Assembly: GCF_964022235.1 (NCBI RefSeq)
Contig: NZ_CAXHZL010000015.1
Span: forward strand, 32,793 to 96,792
Direction: 5' to 3'
DNA length: 64,000 nucleotides
Source: Limimaricola sp964022235
GTDB lineage: Bacteria > Pseudomonadota > Alphaproteobacteria > Rhodobacterales > Rhodobacteraceae
A model generated the notes under the pieces. That model was not told the DNA's origin, ran no database searches, and worked only from the letters and a program-made list of their open reading frames with translations. Shown piece after piece: positions 1-9,240 of the stretch; within the stretch, counting starts at the first letter, position 1, and every line of letters begins with the position of its first letter. Position numbers and translations under genes: made by a program.

Positions 1-331
1 CCGGCGGATGTCGACGACGGTGCCAGGCAGGCTGCGCGCGCCTTTTGCTTAGGCTTGGGCCAAGGTGCGGATGTGACGCCAGTTTGAATAGTCGAGGATC
101 AACACATCTGACATGTCGTGCTCCTCGATTGGTTTCGGCGATGAAATGTGCCGAAAAGTTCGTTTGCGCGAGCGCCGCCTCGATCTCGGCCCGATGTGAC
201 GAGGTTGGCACCTCGATCGTCCGGCTGGCGATAACGGCGGAACCGACCGTGCGGGTATCGAGCGTCTTGAGGATGCCGGTGACGGCCCGAGCGCAGCCGG
301 AACAGGTCATGTTGGCGATGTGGAATTTCAC
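1..331 (-). CDS. CopZ-like heavy-metal-associated (HMA) domain protein, open at window edge
   Basis: Read from a GTG at 331 (a second GTG lies at 340), the product begins VKFHIANMTCSGCARAV, the HMA fold with its metal-binding CxxC (CSGC, residues 10-13). HMA proteins of about 65-75 residues are cytosolic Cu(I) chaperones that hand copper to CopA or CueR, which fits the copA/cueR neighbourhood. After residue 70 the similarity stops, yet the frame stays open to base 1 (about 110 codons). The natural end is therefore off the window or has been lost in a rearrangement. A separate 21-codon frame (114 to 49, minus) starts with ATG behind a good AGGAG and lies inside this extension; it may be the start of another gene. 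The domain call is firm; the 3' boundary is not. Confidence 0.6.
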   Translation of the reverse strand, partial: MKFHIANMTCSGCARAVTGILKTLDTRTVGSAVIASRTIEVPTSSHRAEIEAALAQTNFSAHFIAETNRGARHVRCVDPRLFKLASHPHLGPSLSKRRAQPAWHRRRHPP

Positions 332-445
332 ATCGGCCACCGTTGGTTGATGGATAATTCCCTAGTCGGGGCTTCCTGTGATGAGAGGATCGAGCTGGAA
401 TTCGATGGCCGAACTCGCACTCGATCAGACGCGAATACGAGGGTC

Positions 446-476
446 TTGACCCTCCCAGCGTGGGAGGCCCCATCCC
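446..476 (+). promoter_or_regulatory. CueR-type promoter/operator ahead of the MFS gene
   Basis: TTGACC (446-451) is followed by the near-perfect dyad CCTCCCAGCGTGGGAGG (451-467). The putative -10 (471-476) lies 19 bp after the -35. An overlong spacer holding a dyad is the hallmark of MerR/CueR promoters. The site matches the box before copA at 24 of 28 positions. It points toward the MFS gene at 531. Confidence 0.75.
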
Positions 477-530
477 GATGGAAATGCCCGTTTTCAACGC
501 TTTCGCGGCGCATGTTCAGGGGACCTTCCG

Positions 531-1754
531 ATGACCACTTCAAACGCTTTCCACCCATCCGTGCTTGCTGGACGCAAGCCGGTCGTGATCGCTGCCGTGG
601 TGCATGCCATCAACGACGCTTACGTAGCCTTCTTGCCTGCGATGCTGCCGCTCTACGCCTTGCGGCTCGGTATGGATGGGGTGGCGCTGGCTGGCTTGGT
701 GGCGACCTACGCCATCTCGGCCTCCTTGCCAGGGCCAGCGCTCGGTCTTTTGGCCGACAGGATCGGCGCGCGCAGGGTGACAGCAGCGAGCGTCCTGCTC
801 AGCGCTGTGCTGATGAGCCTGCTGACCGTGGAACCAGACCCGATCTGGCTGTACGCCTTGACCGCGCTGGCCGGGCTTGGGTCGGCGGCGATCCATCCTT
901 CGGGCAGCACACTTGCGCGGCAGGGCCGGGTAACGCCGGAACTGGCGGTGGCGCTGTTCAGTGCGGCCGGGATGCTGGGCTATGCGGCGGGTCCGATGTT
1001 GCTGGGTGCAGCACGGACGTGGGCGGACGGCTGGATGCTGCCGGTCTTGGCGGCTCCGGGACTGCTGGCGGCGGCGGTGACGCTTGTGATGCTGCCCCAT
1101 GACGCGCCATCCCGCAAAGCCGGAAATTCGCCGCGCTTCGCCTGGTCGCTGATCACCGGACCGGTGGGCCTGTTGACGCTCGCGGCGGCCTTTGCCTTCC
1201 TGCCATCGAGCGCCATGCTGAATGGATTGCCGTTGCTGCTGGCCGAGCGGTACGGGCTCGATCCGGCGGACCCGATATTGGCCCGCACGATCAGTGTCTA
1301 TTCGCTGGCCTCTGCCGCGGGCGGTATCGGCGTCGGGCTGCTGGTGTCGCGTTTGCGGCGACGGGTCCTGCTGGCACTGGTGTTGGCAGGGAGCGTACCG
1401 GCCTCGATGAGCGTGCTGCTCTTTGCGCCGCCGCAGCCGGCGTTTCTGGCTGCGTTGGTGCTGGCGGGAATGCTGGCCTACGCTTCGACGCCGCTATTTG
1501 TGGTGGCCGCGCAGAACTTGGCGCCGGGGGCCAGCGCTGCGGCCTCCGGCATAATTTTCGGCCTCGCCGCCGCGCTGACCGGAGCGCTCTATTTTGGCAT
1601 CGGATTGGTGCAGACGCGTTATGGGGCCGAAACGGCGCTCATGCTGGCGTTCTCCACGCCACTGGTGGCCGTGCTGATTGCGCTGCCGGTCCTTGGGAAG
1701 ACAGACAAATCGGTCGCAGCGCTCAAGGAGTTTCACCCCTGCCCCAGCATCTAA
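531..1754 (+). CDS. Major facilitator superfamily transporter, probable member of the CueR regulon
   Basis: A 407-residue integral membrane protein with about 12 hydrophobic segments. The region near residues 100-130 (GLGSAAIHPSGSTLA) resembles the Fsr/fosmidomycin-resistance-like MFS branch. ATG 531 is preceded by AGGGGA at suitable distance. A CueR-type promoter lies about 60 bp upstream, and cueR follows convergently 9 bp past the stop. A copper-linked transport role (Cu export, or efflux of a copper complex) is therefore inferred from regulation and context; the substrate cannot be read from the sequence. MFS copper importers of the CcoA type are an alternative, but induction by the copper sensor argues for efflux. 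Confidence 0.8.
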   Translation: MTTSNAFHPSVLAGRKPVVIAAVVHAINDAYVAFLPAMLPLYALRLGMDGVALAGLVATYAISASLPGPALGLLADRIGARRVTAASVLLSAVLMSLLTVEPDPIWLYALTALAGLGSAAIHPSGSTLARQGRVTPELAVALFSAAGMLGYAAGPMLLGAARTWADGWMLPVLAAPGLLAAAVTLVMLPHDAPSRKAGNSPRFAWSLITGPVGLLTLAAAFAFLPSSAMLNGLPLLLAERYGLDPADPILARTISVYSLASAAGGIGVGLLVSRLRRRVLLALVLAGSVPASMSVLLFAPPQPAFLAALVLAGMLAYASTPLFVVAAQNLAPGASAAASGIIFGLAAALTGALYFGIGLVQTRYGAETALMLAFSTPLVAVLIALPVLGKTDKSVAALKEFHPCPSI

Positions 1755-1763
1755 GACCGGCCG

Positions 1764-2216
1764 TCAAACCGCCGCCGCAAATCCGGCTTTCACGACACTT
1801 CTTCTAGGCGCGGGCGGCGCTACAGGGCCGTCCGCGCCCAGCGTCCCGAGGATCGGGCAGTCGGGGCGCGCGTCGCCGTGACAATTGTGAGCAAGGTGGC
1901 GCAACGTTCCGATCATGTCGTCCAGATGCCGGCGTCGCTCTTCCAGATCCACCACGTGCGCCAGAGCCACCGCCTTGACCTCGGCGCTGGAGCGCGCCTG
2001 ATCGCACCAAAGCCCGAGCAGCGTCGCGATCTCCTTGACCTGAAACCCAAGATCGCGGGCGCGCCGCACGAAGCGGAGCGTGGCGATATCCTTGTCTTGA
2101 TAGACCCGGTAGCCGGAATAGGTGCGCAGCGCAGGGCGTACGAGACCGATCTCCTCGTAATACCGCAGCATCTTGACGGATATCCCGGTCTGCCTTGCAG
2201 CTTCCCCGATGTTCAT
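1764..2216 (-). CDS. cueR: Cu(I)-responsive MerR-family activator CueR
   Basis: A 150-residue protein starting MNIGEAARQTGISVKMLRYY, the MerR winged helix-turn-helix, followed by the long dimerisation helix. Diagnostic residues match the Cu/Ag(I) sensors: Ser77 at the dimer helix and Cys112/Cys120 as a C-x7-C loop (CHGDARPDC). Upstream in-frame ATGs up to 2366 would extend across the copA promoter, so the start at 2216 is preferred. The protein should activate the two dyad-containing promoters at 446 and 2339, and so control the MFS transporter and copA. It is divergent from copA. Confidence 0.93.
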   Translation of the reverse strand: MNIGEAARQTGISVKMLRYYEEIGLVRPALRTYSGYRVYQDKDIATLRFVRRARDLGFQVKEIATLLGLWCDQARSSAEVKAVALAHVVDLEERRRHLDDMIGTLRHLAHNCHGDARPDCPILGTLGADGPVAPPAPRRSVVKAGFAAAV

Positions 2217-2338
2217 GACCGCCTCCGCAAAAGCGTCGTACATATGGATAGTACGCGCCTTGGCGGTTCGACGGTCAAGCGGGGTTTCTTCATCCACGAG
2301 AGTTTGATTGCCGGGCAGCGCGGAGATCGTTTTCCTGC

Positions 2339-2369
2339 TTGACCCTCCCATGCTGGGAAGCCCCAAGTT
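2339..2369 (+). promoter_or_regulatory. CueR-type promoter/operator of copA
   Basis: TTGACC (2339-2344), dyad CCTCCCATGCTGGGAAG (2344-2360) and a possible -10 CAAGTT (2364-2369) with 19-bp spacing. This is the MerR-class geometry. It sits between the divergent cueR and copA genes and is nearly identical to the site at 446. Confidence 0.8.
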
Positions 2370-2397
2370 GAGGGGGACTTTTGCGCTGGAGGCTGCA

Positions 2398-4776
2398 ATG
2401 TCCGCTCACTCTCATCATCATTACCACGACCCTGCGTCGCAGGGCGCCCATGCCCAAGGCCATACCAACGGCGCCACGGAAATGGCTGGCATGGCAACGG
2501 ACCCGGTCTGCGGCATGTCCGTCAAAATGGGCGACGATGCCCGGTCGCAGTCATACGCTGGCGAAACCTACTTTTTCTGCTCCGACGGCTGTCAGAAAGA
2601 GTTCAGGGCCGATCCACATTTCTACGCCTCCGGCAACGCTGCGAAGGCCGACAAGCGCGTCCCAGCCGGGACCGAGTGGACCTGCCCGATGCACCCCGAA
2701 ATCGTGCGCGACAAGCCCGGATCCTGCCCGATCTGCGGCATGGCGCTGGAGCCGATGGTACCCACTGACGAGCCCAGCGAGGAGCTGGCGGACTTCACCC
2801 GCCGGATGTGGATCAGTGCCGCCGCCGCGGTGCCGTTGGTGATCCTGACCATGGGCGAGATGGTGGCCCTCCCGGTGCGCGACTGGGTCGGGCATCAGGC
2901 CGCCGTCTACCTCGAATTCCTGCTGGCCACGCCGATTGTGCTCTGGGCGGCGCAGCCGTTCTTCAAGCGCGGCTGGGCAAGTTTCGTCAACCGTTCGCCT
3001 AACATGTGGACATTGATCTCGCTCGGCGTCGGCGCGGCCTACCTCTACTCGCTGGTCGCCACCTTCCTGCCGGGGGTCTTCCCCGAGGCCTATCGCATGG
3101 GCCACGGCACAGTCGGCACCTACTATGAAGCCGCGGTGGTCATCATCACGCTGATCTTTGTCGGACAGGTGCTGGAACTACGCGCCCGCGAACGCACCGG
3201 CGACGCGATCCGCGCGCTGATGGACCTTGCCCCCAAGACGGCGCGGCGCATCATGCCGGACGGCACGGAATACGACGCGCCATTGGAGAACATCGTCGAA
3301 GGCGACCTGCTGCGCGTCCGTCCGGGCGACGCCGTGCCGGTGGATGGCGAAGTGGTCGAGGGCCGTTCGTCGGTGGACGAGTCGATGCTGACGGGCGAGC
3401 CGGTCCCGGTCGAGAAGACCGAGGGCGACCGAGTGACCGGCGGCACGCTCAACAAGAACGGCACGCTGGCGATCCGGGCCACCCAAGTGGGGGCCGACAC
3501 CGTGCTGTCGCAGATCGTCGACATGGTGGCGGGCGCGCGGCGGTCTCGCGCTCCGATCCAGGGGTTGGCCGACAAGGTGTCGTCGATCTTCGTGCCGACG
3601 GTGGTGCTGATTGCCATCGCGGCCTTCCTGTCATGGCTGTTCCTCGCGCCCGACCCGGCGCTGGTCTTCGCCGTGGCCTCGGCGGTCTCGGTACTGATCA
3701 TCGCCTGTCCCTGTGCTTTGGGTCTCGCCACGCCGATCTCGATCACCACGGCAGCGGGCCGGGGTGCGCAGGCGGGGGTGCTGATTAAGGACGCCGAGGC
3801 GCTCGAGCGCATGGCGCGAGTCGACACGCTGGTCGTGGACAAGACCGGCACGCTGACCGAAGGCAAGCCCAAGCTGACCGACGTGGTGGCCCTGGGTGAC
3901 CTGGGTGAGAACGACGTGCTCGCACTCGCCGCCGCGTTGGAGCGCGGGTCCGAGCACCCGCTGGCGGAGGCCATCGTCGCAGGCGCCATGCTGCGCGGCG
4001 TAGCGATGGATAAGGCCGAGGACTTCGAGGCGGTGACCGGCAAGGGCGTGACCGGCAGGGTCGGCACGCGCCGCGTCGCGCTCGGCAACGCGTCGATGAT
4101 GGCCGAAACCGGGGTTGCCACCGAACCGGCCGATGTCCGCGCCGACGCGCTGCGCGGTGACGGCAAGACGGCGATGTTCGTCGCGGTCGATGGCGCTTTG
4201 GCCGGGCTGGTCGCCGTGGCAGACCCGATCAAGGCGACGACAGAAGCCGCGATCCAGGCGCTGCACGCGCAAGGACTGCGGGTGATCATGGCAACGGGCG
4301 ACAACCAGCGCACCGCCGAGGCGGTGGCCAAGAGGCTCGGTATCGACGAAGTGCGTGCGGGTGTACTGCCGGCCGACAAGAAGGCGCTGATCGACGAGTT
4401 GCATGCCAAGGGTCACCGTGTTGCCATGGCTGGCGATGGGGTCAACGACGCGCCGGCGCTGGCGGCGGCGGACGTCGGTATCGCTATGGGCACCGGCGCC
4501 GATGTCGCGGTGGAAAGCGCCGGGCTGACGCTGCTGGGCGGAGACCTGACCGGCATCGTCCGCGCCCGCAAATTGGCCAAGGCGACGCTGCGCAACATCA
4601 AGCAGAACCTGTTCTTCGCCTTCGTCTACAACGCCGCCGGGGTGCCGGTGGCGGCGGGCGTGCTCTATCCGGTCTTCGGTGTGCTCCTGTCGCCGATGAT
4701 CGCCGCCGCCGCGATGTCGCTGTCCTCGGTTTCGGTGATCGCCAATGCGTTGCGGCTGCGCCGCCTGAACCTCTGA
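2398..4776 (+). CDS. copA: P1B-type Cu(+)-exporting ATPase CopA with His-rich and YHS N-terminus
   Basis: A 792-residue inner-membrane ATPase that expels Cu(I) from the cytoplasm. The order is: His-rich tail (residues 4-10), YHS-like metal domain with DPVCGM (35-40) and later cysteines, a second metal-binding segment CPMHPEIV..CPICGM (96-115), eight membrane spans, CPC at 437-439, phosphorylation motif DKTGTLTEG (Asp481), SEHPLAEA, and GDGVNDAPAL. A YN pair in TM7 and MSLSS in TM8 fit the Cu(I) subclass. The usual N-terminal CxxC HMA domain is absent; the separate CopZ-like protein at the window edge may supply it. An in-frame ATG at 2308 lies upstream of the promoter; ATG 2398 has GGAGG six bases upstream and is preferred. 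Confidence 0.95.
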   Translation: MSAHSHHHYHDPASQGAHAQGHTNGATEMAGMATDPVCGMSVKMGDDARSQSYAGETYFFCSDGCQKEFRADPHFYASGNAAKADKRVPAGTEWTCPMHPEIVRDKPGSCPICGMALEPMVPTDEPSEELADFTRRMWISAAAAVPLVILTMGEMVALPVRDWVGHQAAVYLEFLLATPIVLWAAQPFFKRGWASFVNRSPNMWTLISLGVGAAYLYSLVATFLPGVFPEAYRMGHGTVGTYYEAAVVIITLIFVGQVLELRARERTGDAIRALMDLAPKTARRIMPDGTEYDAPLENIVEGDLLRVRPGDAVPVDGEVVEGRSSVDESMLTGEPVPVEKTEGDRVTGGTLNKNGTLAIRATQVGADTVLSQIVDMVAGARRSRAPIQGLADKVSSIFVPTVVLIAIAAFLSWLFLAPDPALVFAVASAVSVLIIACPCALGLATPISITTAAGRGAQAGVLIKDAEALERMARVDTLVVDKTGTLTEGKPKLTDVVALGDLGENDVLALAAALERGSEHPLAEAIVAGAMLRGVAMDKAEDFEAVTGKGVTGRVGTRRVALGNASMMAETGVATEPADVRADALRGDGKTAMFVAVDGALAGLVAVADPIKATTEAAIQALHAQGLRVIMATGDNQRTAEAVAKRLGIDEVRAGVLPADKKALIDELHAKGHRVAMAGDGVNDAPALAAADVGIAMGTGADVAVESAGLTLLGGDLTGIVRARKLAKATLRNIKQNLFFAFVYNAAGVPVAAGVLYPVFGVLLSPMIAAAAMSLSSVSVIANALRLRRLNL

Positions 4777-4825
4777 AGGAAGAACCGAGAGGCCCCAATC
4801 GCCCCGCCGTTCCTTCCTGCAAACC

Positions 4826-5496
4826 TCGGGGTGCGCGATGGCGCTCCCGGGGTTGGCCCCTGCCCGACCGCGCGGCGCAGTTTCGACTTCGCGCCGCGCC
4901 TAGGCACCTTCTGGATGCACCGACACGTCCCGGCGCAGGAGATCGACCTGATCACAGCCCCCTGATCGCACACGACGCCGAAGTTACGACCGCCGACTGG
5001 CAAGAGGTCGTGCCCTTCTTGCGGGACTTTTCGTTCAAGACCGGAGCGGAAATGCTGGCCGAGATCATCAAGGGTATGGCGATGCCGCATGACGAAGGGC
5101 GCCACGGCAGTCATGCAACTGAAGCCTTCCCGCGCCGCATGACGGGCCAGTACGCCTTGGATCCCATGCCGATGGCGCATGGTGCGGTAATCACGACATG
5201 GAGATAGACCTGAACGACTACGAATTCGACGCCCATCGCCGCGCTTTCCGATGAGCGCGTCGAGATGACCTTCCACAACGCGTCGATGATGGCGCACACG
5301 ATGCAGCTTCACGACCATGCCTTTCAGGTAGTCGAGATGAACGGCCAGCGCTTCGCGACACCGTGGAGGTGGCGCCGATGGCCAGCGTCGCGGTGATTTT
5401 CGACGCAGGCGAAGCGGCGCCGTGGATGCCGCCCTGCCATCGCATGGCCCATATGGCGACCGGTCCGATGACCGAACTGGGTGTACGCTTCGCTTA
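4826..5496 (+). pseudogene. Decayed multicopper oxidase (CueO/CopA-oxidase type)
   Basis: Conceptual translation across frames recovers multicopper oxidase landmarks in order: DGAPG (near 4840), GTFWMHRH (about 4904-4927, the type-3 HxH), EVVPFLRDFSF (about 5005), HTMQLHDHAFQVVE (about 5298-5340, the HxxxxHxH type-1/2/3 cluster), and a degenerate C-terminal copper motif PWMPPCHRMAHM (about 5425-5460), ending at TAA 5494-5496. At least three frameshifts and an internal deletion separate the pieces, so no functional enzyme is made. Family members oxidise Cu(I) in the periplasm and sit in copper islands, matching its place after copA. The N-terminal third is missing. Confidence 0.75.
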
Positions 5497-5805
5497 AAGA
5501 AGTTCCAGCACGCCCTGACTTGGTCTGACCAACGCTCCCTCGGCCTCGAACGTGGAAAGAATTAGGGGGGTCCACGAATCGTATGGGTCCGCTGTGCGGA
5601 CGGAGCAGACCTCCGCTGCTTCAGCATGGTGGCCACCGCACCTGTGAGAACCTCTCGGAGAAAGGGCGGAGAGTGTACGTAAGCTACGAGAGGTCGCTAC
5701 GGCGTCTATTGACCAATCGATGACTGGTTGGTCATGGCGGATGAAGGAAAGGTGCGCCGCGTGCGACGCACCCCCCAAGCAGAACAGGCTCCACGGTTTC
5801 GGTAG
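5497..5805. other. Intergenic, no gene recognised
   Basis: About 310 bp between the oxidase remnant and the convergent phosphatase gene. Short frames here have no recognisable domain or ribosome binding site. No clear terminator hairpin was seen. Confidence 0.5.
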
Positions 5806-7782
5806 TTATCCTATCCGGCCACCGTCCTGTTTCTGGATCACGACCACGGCGGGGCGTGGCGGCATGCCATCCGTGAAGTCAGGCCAACGGGTCGAGGGGC
5901 TGTCGAAGGTAGAGCCGTCGCCCGGATGCTGGACCGCGAGGAACAGGGACTGATCATCGTTGACGAACCACGGGCCGCACATCTCCGCCCCCACCGGCAC
6001 GCGGAAGAAATGCTTCGACGTGCCGCGCAGTTCGCCCTCGGTTTCCATCGCCCAGAGGCCGTCGGCGCGCCCGGTGTCCTCGGCCGAATTTCCATCGGTC
6101 GCGATCCAGAGCCGGCCCGCCGCGTCGACCGCGCAGTTGTCGGGCATGCCGAACCAGCCATGTTCGCTCGTCGCCGGCGAGAAGGTCGCGCCCACTGCCT
6201 CGACCGAGGGGTCGCCGCACTTGACGAGGATCTCCCACGGCATGGTGTCCGCCGCGAAATCGCCCTCCGGCGCGGTGATTTCGATGATGTGGCCGAAGGC
6301 GTTTTCGGCGCGCGGGTTGGCCGCGTTCTCGTCGCCCGGCTTGCGGCGCGTGTTATTGGTCAGCATCACGTAGATCTTGCCGGTCTGCTCGTTCGGCTCG
6401 ACGTCCTCGGGACGGTCCATCGGCGTCGCCTCGAGGAAGTCCGCGGCCCGCCGGGTCTGGATCAGCACGTCGCCCTGGTCGGCAAAGCCGTTCTCGGCGG
6501 TCAGCGGGCCCTCGCCATGGATCAGCGGCAGCCATGTCACGGTGCCGTCCGCGTCGAAGCGCGCAACCGAGAGCGTGCCGCGATCGAGGATATTGGGGTC
6601 CGGGTTCGCCGGGTCATGCGCGGCCTCGGTGACGAAGCGATAGACGTAGTCGAACCGCTCGTCGTCGCCCATGAACAGCGCGATCCGGCCATCGCCGTTG
6701 ACCGCCGGCATGGCGCCTTCGTGCTTCATGCGCCCCAGCGCCGTGCGCTTGACCGGGGTCGAGTTCGGGGCGGACGGGTCAACCTCGACGATCCAGCCGT
6801 GCCGGTTCGGCTCGTTCGGCTCCTTGTCGATGTTGAAGCGGTCGTCGAACTTGCCCCAGGCATACCACTTGCCCGGCACGCCGTAGCGGGCGTTGAGGAT
6901 CGTTGCCGGATCGTCCGAGGTTTCGGTCGAGGGCGGCTCTTGGGCGTCGCTCCAGAAGTAGCCGTTGAAGTTCTCCTCGGCCATCAGCCAGGTGCCCCAG
7001 GGCGTGATGCCGCCGGCGCAGTTGTTGAAGGTGCCAAGCACGTCGGTCCCGGCCGGGTCGGCCCCGGTCTGCATCTTCGCGTGACCGGCCGCGGGGCCGG
7101 AGATTTTCATCGGCGTATCGGCGGTGATCCGGCGGTTGTAGGTCGAATCGCGCACCACCGACCACTTGCCGTCCTCGCCGCGCCGGATCTCGATGACGCT
7201 GCCGCCATGCGCGGCCTTCTCGATATTGACCAGTTCCTCGGTTATCTGCGCGAACTCGGCGTCGTCCTGGATGCCGAGACCCGGGAACATCAGTTCCTCA
7301 TTGGTGTATTCGTGGTGGTTCACGAGCAGCAGCCGGTCCGGATCGTCCGGGGCCTCGGGATGCGGCACCGTCCCGATGAAGTCCGAGTTGTAGCCGAACT
7401 GCTGGTTCTGCGCCTCGGCGGTCTGGTTGTCGACGTCGAACTCTGGCGCGCCGGGCAGGACCGGATCGCCCCAGCGGATCAGCACATCGGCGTCGTAGCC
7501 CTCGGCCACGACCATGTCCTCGCTGACGCCGGCTTCGATCTCGGTGAAGTCGAAGCTGCTCGCCTCCGCCTGCGCGTGGGCACGGCTGGCGGCCAATGCC
7601 ATCGGGCTGACCGTGGCCGCGATGGCGGTGAATCCCAACGCGCCCTTCATCAGATCCCGCCGCCCCATGCGAGCGGCGATGACGTCGCCAATCGTTGGGG
7701 CATTGGACGTGTTGACGCCCTTGTCATCGGCTGCGTCAAAACGCTGAGAGCGGTTCAGTGGATCGAAAATGGTGAATTTCAT
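5806..7782 (-). CDS. PhoX-family (DUF839) Tat-exported phosphatase-like protein
   Basis: A 658-residue protein with a twin-arginine signal set back from the N-terminus (GRRDLMKGALGFTAIA, about residues 40-57) and an ALA/AHA cleavage region near 63-70. The mature part carries the DUF839/PhoX hallmarks NHHEYTNEELMFPG and NNCAGGITPWGTWLMAEENFNGY, which hold acidic ligands of the Ca/Fe centre in characterised PhoX. Such enzymes are exported folded and release phosphate from organic esters in the periplasm. ATG 7782 follows a strong AGGGAGG. It is divergent from the GAF kinase at 7999. No Pho box was identified. Phosphatase activity is family inference. Confidence 0.88.
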   Translation of the reverse strand: MKFTIFDPLNRSQRFDAADDKGVNTSNAPTIGDVIAARMGRRDLMKGALGFTAIAATVSPMALAASRAHAQAEASSFDFTEIEAGVSEDMVVAEGYDADVLIRWGDPVLPGAPEFDVDNQTAEAQNQQFGYNSDFIGTVPHPEAPDDPDRLLLVNHHEYTNEELMFPGLGIQDDAEFAQITEELVNIEKAAHGGSVIEIRRGEDGKWSVVRDSTYNRRITADTPMKISGPAAGHAKMQTGADPAGTDVLGTFNNCAGGITPWGTWLMAEENFNGYFWSDAQEPPSTETSDDPATILNARYGVPGKWYAWGKFDDRFNIDKEPNEPNRHGWIVEVDPSAPNSTPVKRTALGRMKHEGAMPAVNGDGRIALFMGDDERFDYVYRFVTEAAHDPANPDPNILDRGTLSVARFDADGTVTWLPLIHGEGPLTAENGFADQGDVLIQTRRAADFLEATPMDRPEDVEPNEQTGKIYVMLTNNTRRKPGDENAANPRAENAFGHIIEITAPEGDFAADTMPWEILVKCGDPSVEAVGATFSPATSEHGWFGMPDNCAVDAAGRLWIATDGNSAEDTGRADGLWAMETEGELRGTSKHFFRVPVGAEMCGPWFVNDDQSLFLAVQHPGDGSTFDSPSTRWPDFTDGMPPRPAVVVIQKQDGGRIG

Positions 7783-7998
7783 GATCTTTCCTCCCTTACC
7801 TGGTCACACCACCAGATGGCGCCGATCTTGGCACCGGTGGCGCACGTTGCAACCTTAAGATTGAGACGGCGAAGGCTTCCTCCTCTCGCCCTCCTCCCCG
7901 GATGCCACGCTGTTCGGTTACTGGGATGGCGCGTGGCATTGTCCTTGCTGATTGGTACAACGGTGATATCGAGAGCATTAACCGATACGGGGGTCAGA

Positions 7999-9240
7999 AT
8001 GAGCGACAGGTTGATGCGGAAGGCAATCATCCAAGATCATGCCGCCTTTCTGGCGGGAGACCATGACTTCCAAGCCGATATCCGGATGCTCGCGAACAGT
8101 GACCTCGTTGGCACCATCCTCGAAACGGTCATGCTTGCCACGAACATGCGCTTTGCGGCCGTCGCGCGGGTAACGGCGGATCGCTGGGTCGCCTGTCGGA
8201 CAGTGGACGAGGTCAATTTCGGTTTGGCCGAGGGTGATGAGATCGAGATCCAGTCGACCTTCTGTCAGTCGGTCCGGGAAACTTCGAAGAAAGTGCTATT
8301 CAACGACGTCGCCACCGACGATGTTTTTGGCAACCATCCGATCGCGACCAAATTCGGCATCGTGAGCTACGCCTCGATCCCGATCCATCGCAGCGATGGG
8401 AGCTTCTTCGGCACGCTCTGCGCAATCGACACGGAGCCGCGCGATGTGAAGCACCCGCGCGCGGTGGCAATGCTGGAGATGTTCGCGGACGTCATCGGAC
8501 GAAGCCTTGAAACGGAAGAACGGCTTGAGGCGCAGGAACGCCTGGTCGCGCAGGAGCGCGAAATATCCCGTATCCAAGAAGAATTCGTAGCTGTTCTCGG
8601 CCATGACTTGCGCAACCCTGTCGCGGCGCTCGGTGCCGGTTTTCGTCAATTAGACAAGGAGCCCCTGACCGACAGGGCGCGAAAGATCCTGCCTTTGATG
8701 CGCTCCTCCCTGCATCGCATGAACGATCTGATCGACAACATCATGCTACACGCCAAGGCCCGGCTGGGCGGTGGCATTCGCGTTTGTGCCACACCGGACG
8801 CACCCTTGGCGGAGGCCATCACCCAAGTCGTCGAGGAGGTCCGCGCAGCGTCTCCGGAGCATGAGATCCTGCTCAATCTGTCATTCGACCGACCTGTCAG
8901 TTGCGACGCGCCCCGCGTTGCGCAGGCGATCTCGAACCTGCTGTCGAATGCCGTTCGTCATGGAACACCCGGCGCGCCCATCGAGGTGCGGGGTTCGATC
9001 AGCGCGCGTGAAATCGAGCTCAGTGTTGCCAATCAAGGCGAGGCCGTGCCCGACGAACTGCGGCAAGATCTGTTCCAGCCGTTTCGGCGCGGCGCTCAAA
9101 CCAACGGAGAGGGCTTGGGACTCGGTCTCTACATCGCTTCCTCCATCGCCATGGCACATAACGGTCGGATCGAAGTGACATGCGCGAGCGGAACCACCAC
9201 CTTCGCTTTCAAGGTGCCTGTCTTGGTATCAGCCGCGTGA
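7999..9240 (+). CDS. GAF-domain sensor histidine kinase (soluble)
   Basis: A 413-residue cytosolic kinase without membrane spans: GAF-type sensor at about 30-170, a helical linker, HisKA with H-box LGHDLRNP (His202), then an HATPase domain with N-box NLLSNAVRHG and G2 box GEGLGLGLY. ATG 7999 has a G-rich Shine-Dalgarno; the open frame extends far upstream only because it runs antisense to the phosphatase gene. No response regulator lies nearby, so it is an orphan. Its signal and partner are unknown. GAF domains of this kind often bind small ligands or chromophores; no chromophore cysteine motif could be assigned. Confidence 0.88.
   Translation: MSDRLMRKAIIQDHAAFLAGDHDFQADIRMLANSDLVGTILETVMLATNMRFAAVARVTADRWVACRTVDEVNFGLAEGDEIEIQSTFCQSVRETSKKVLFNDVATDDVFGNHPIATKFGIVSYASIPIHRSDGSFFGTLCAIDTEPRDVKHPRAVAMLEMFADVIGRSLETEERLEAQERLVAQEREISRIQEEFVAVLGHDLRNPVAALGAGFRQLDKEPLTDRARKILPLMRSSLHRMNDLIDNIMLHAKARLGGGIRVCATPDAPLAEAITQVVEEVRAASPEHEILLNLSFDRPVSCDAPRVAQAISNLLSNAVRHGTPGAPIEVRGSISAREIELSVANQGEAVPDELRQDLFQPFRRGAQTNGEGLGLGLYIASSIAMAHNGRIEVTCASGTTTFAFKVPVLVSAA

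Noticed and set aside
3123..4409. Long open frame antisense to copA
   Set aside because: Ser/Ala/Thr-rich mirror of the ATPase codons; copA motifs are complete on the other strand.
5926..7998. Upstream 691 codons of a long plus-strand frame joined to the GAF kinase
   Set aside because: They lie antisense to the PhoX gene, have Arg/Val/Gly-biased composition and no domain; the kinase begins at 7999 with its own ribosome binding site.
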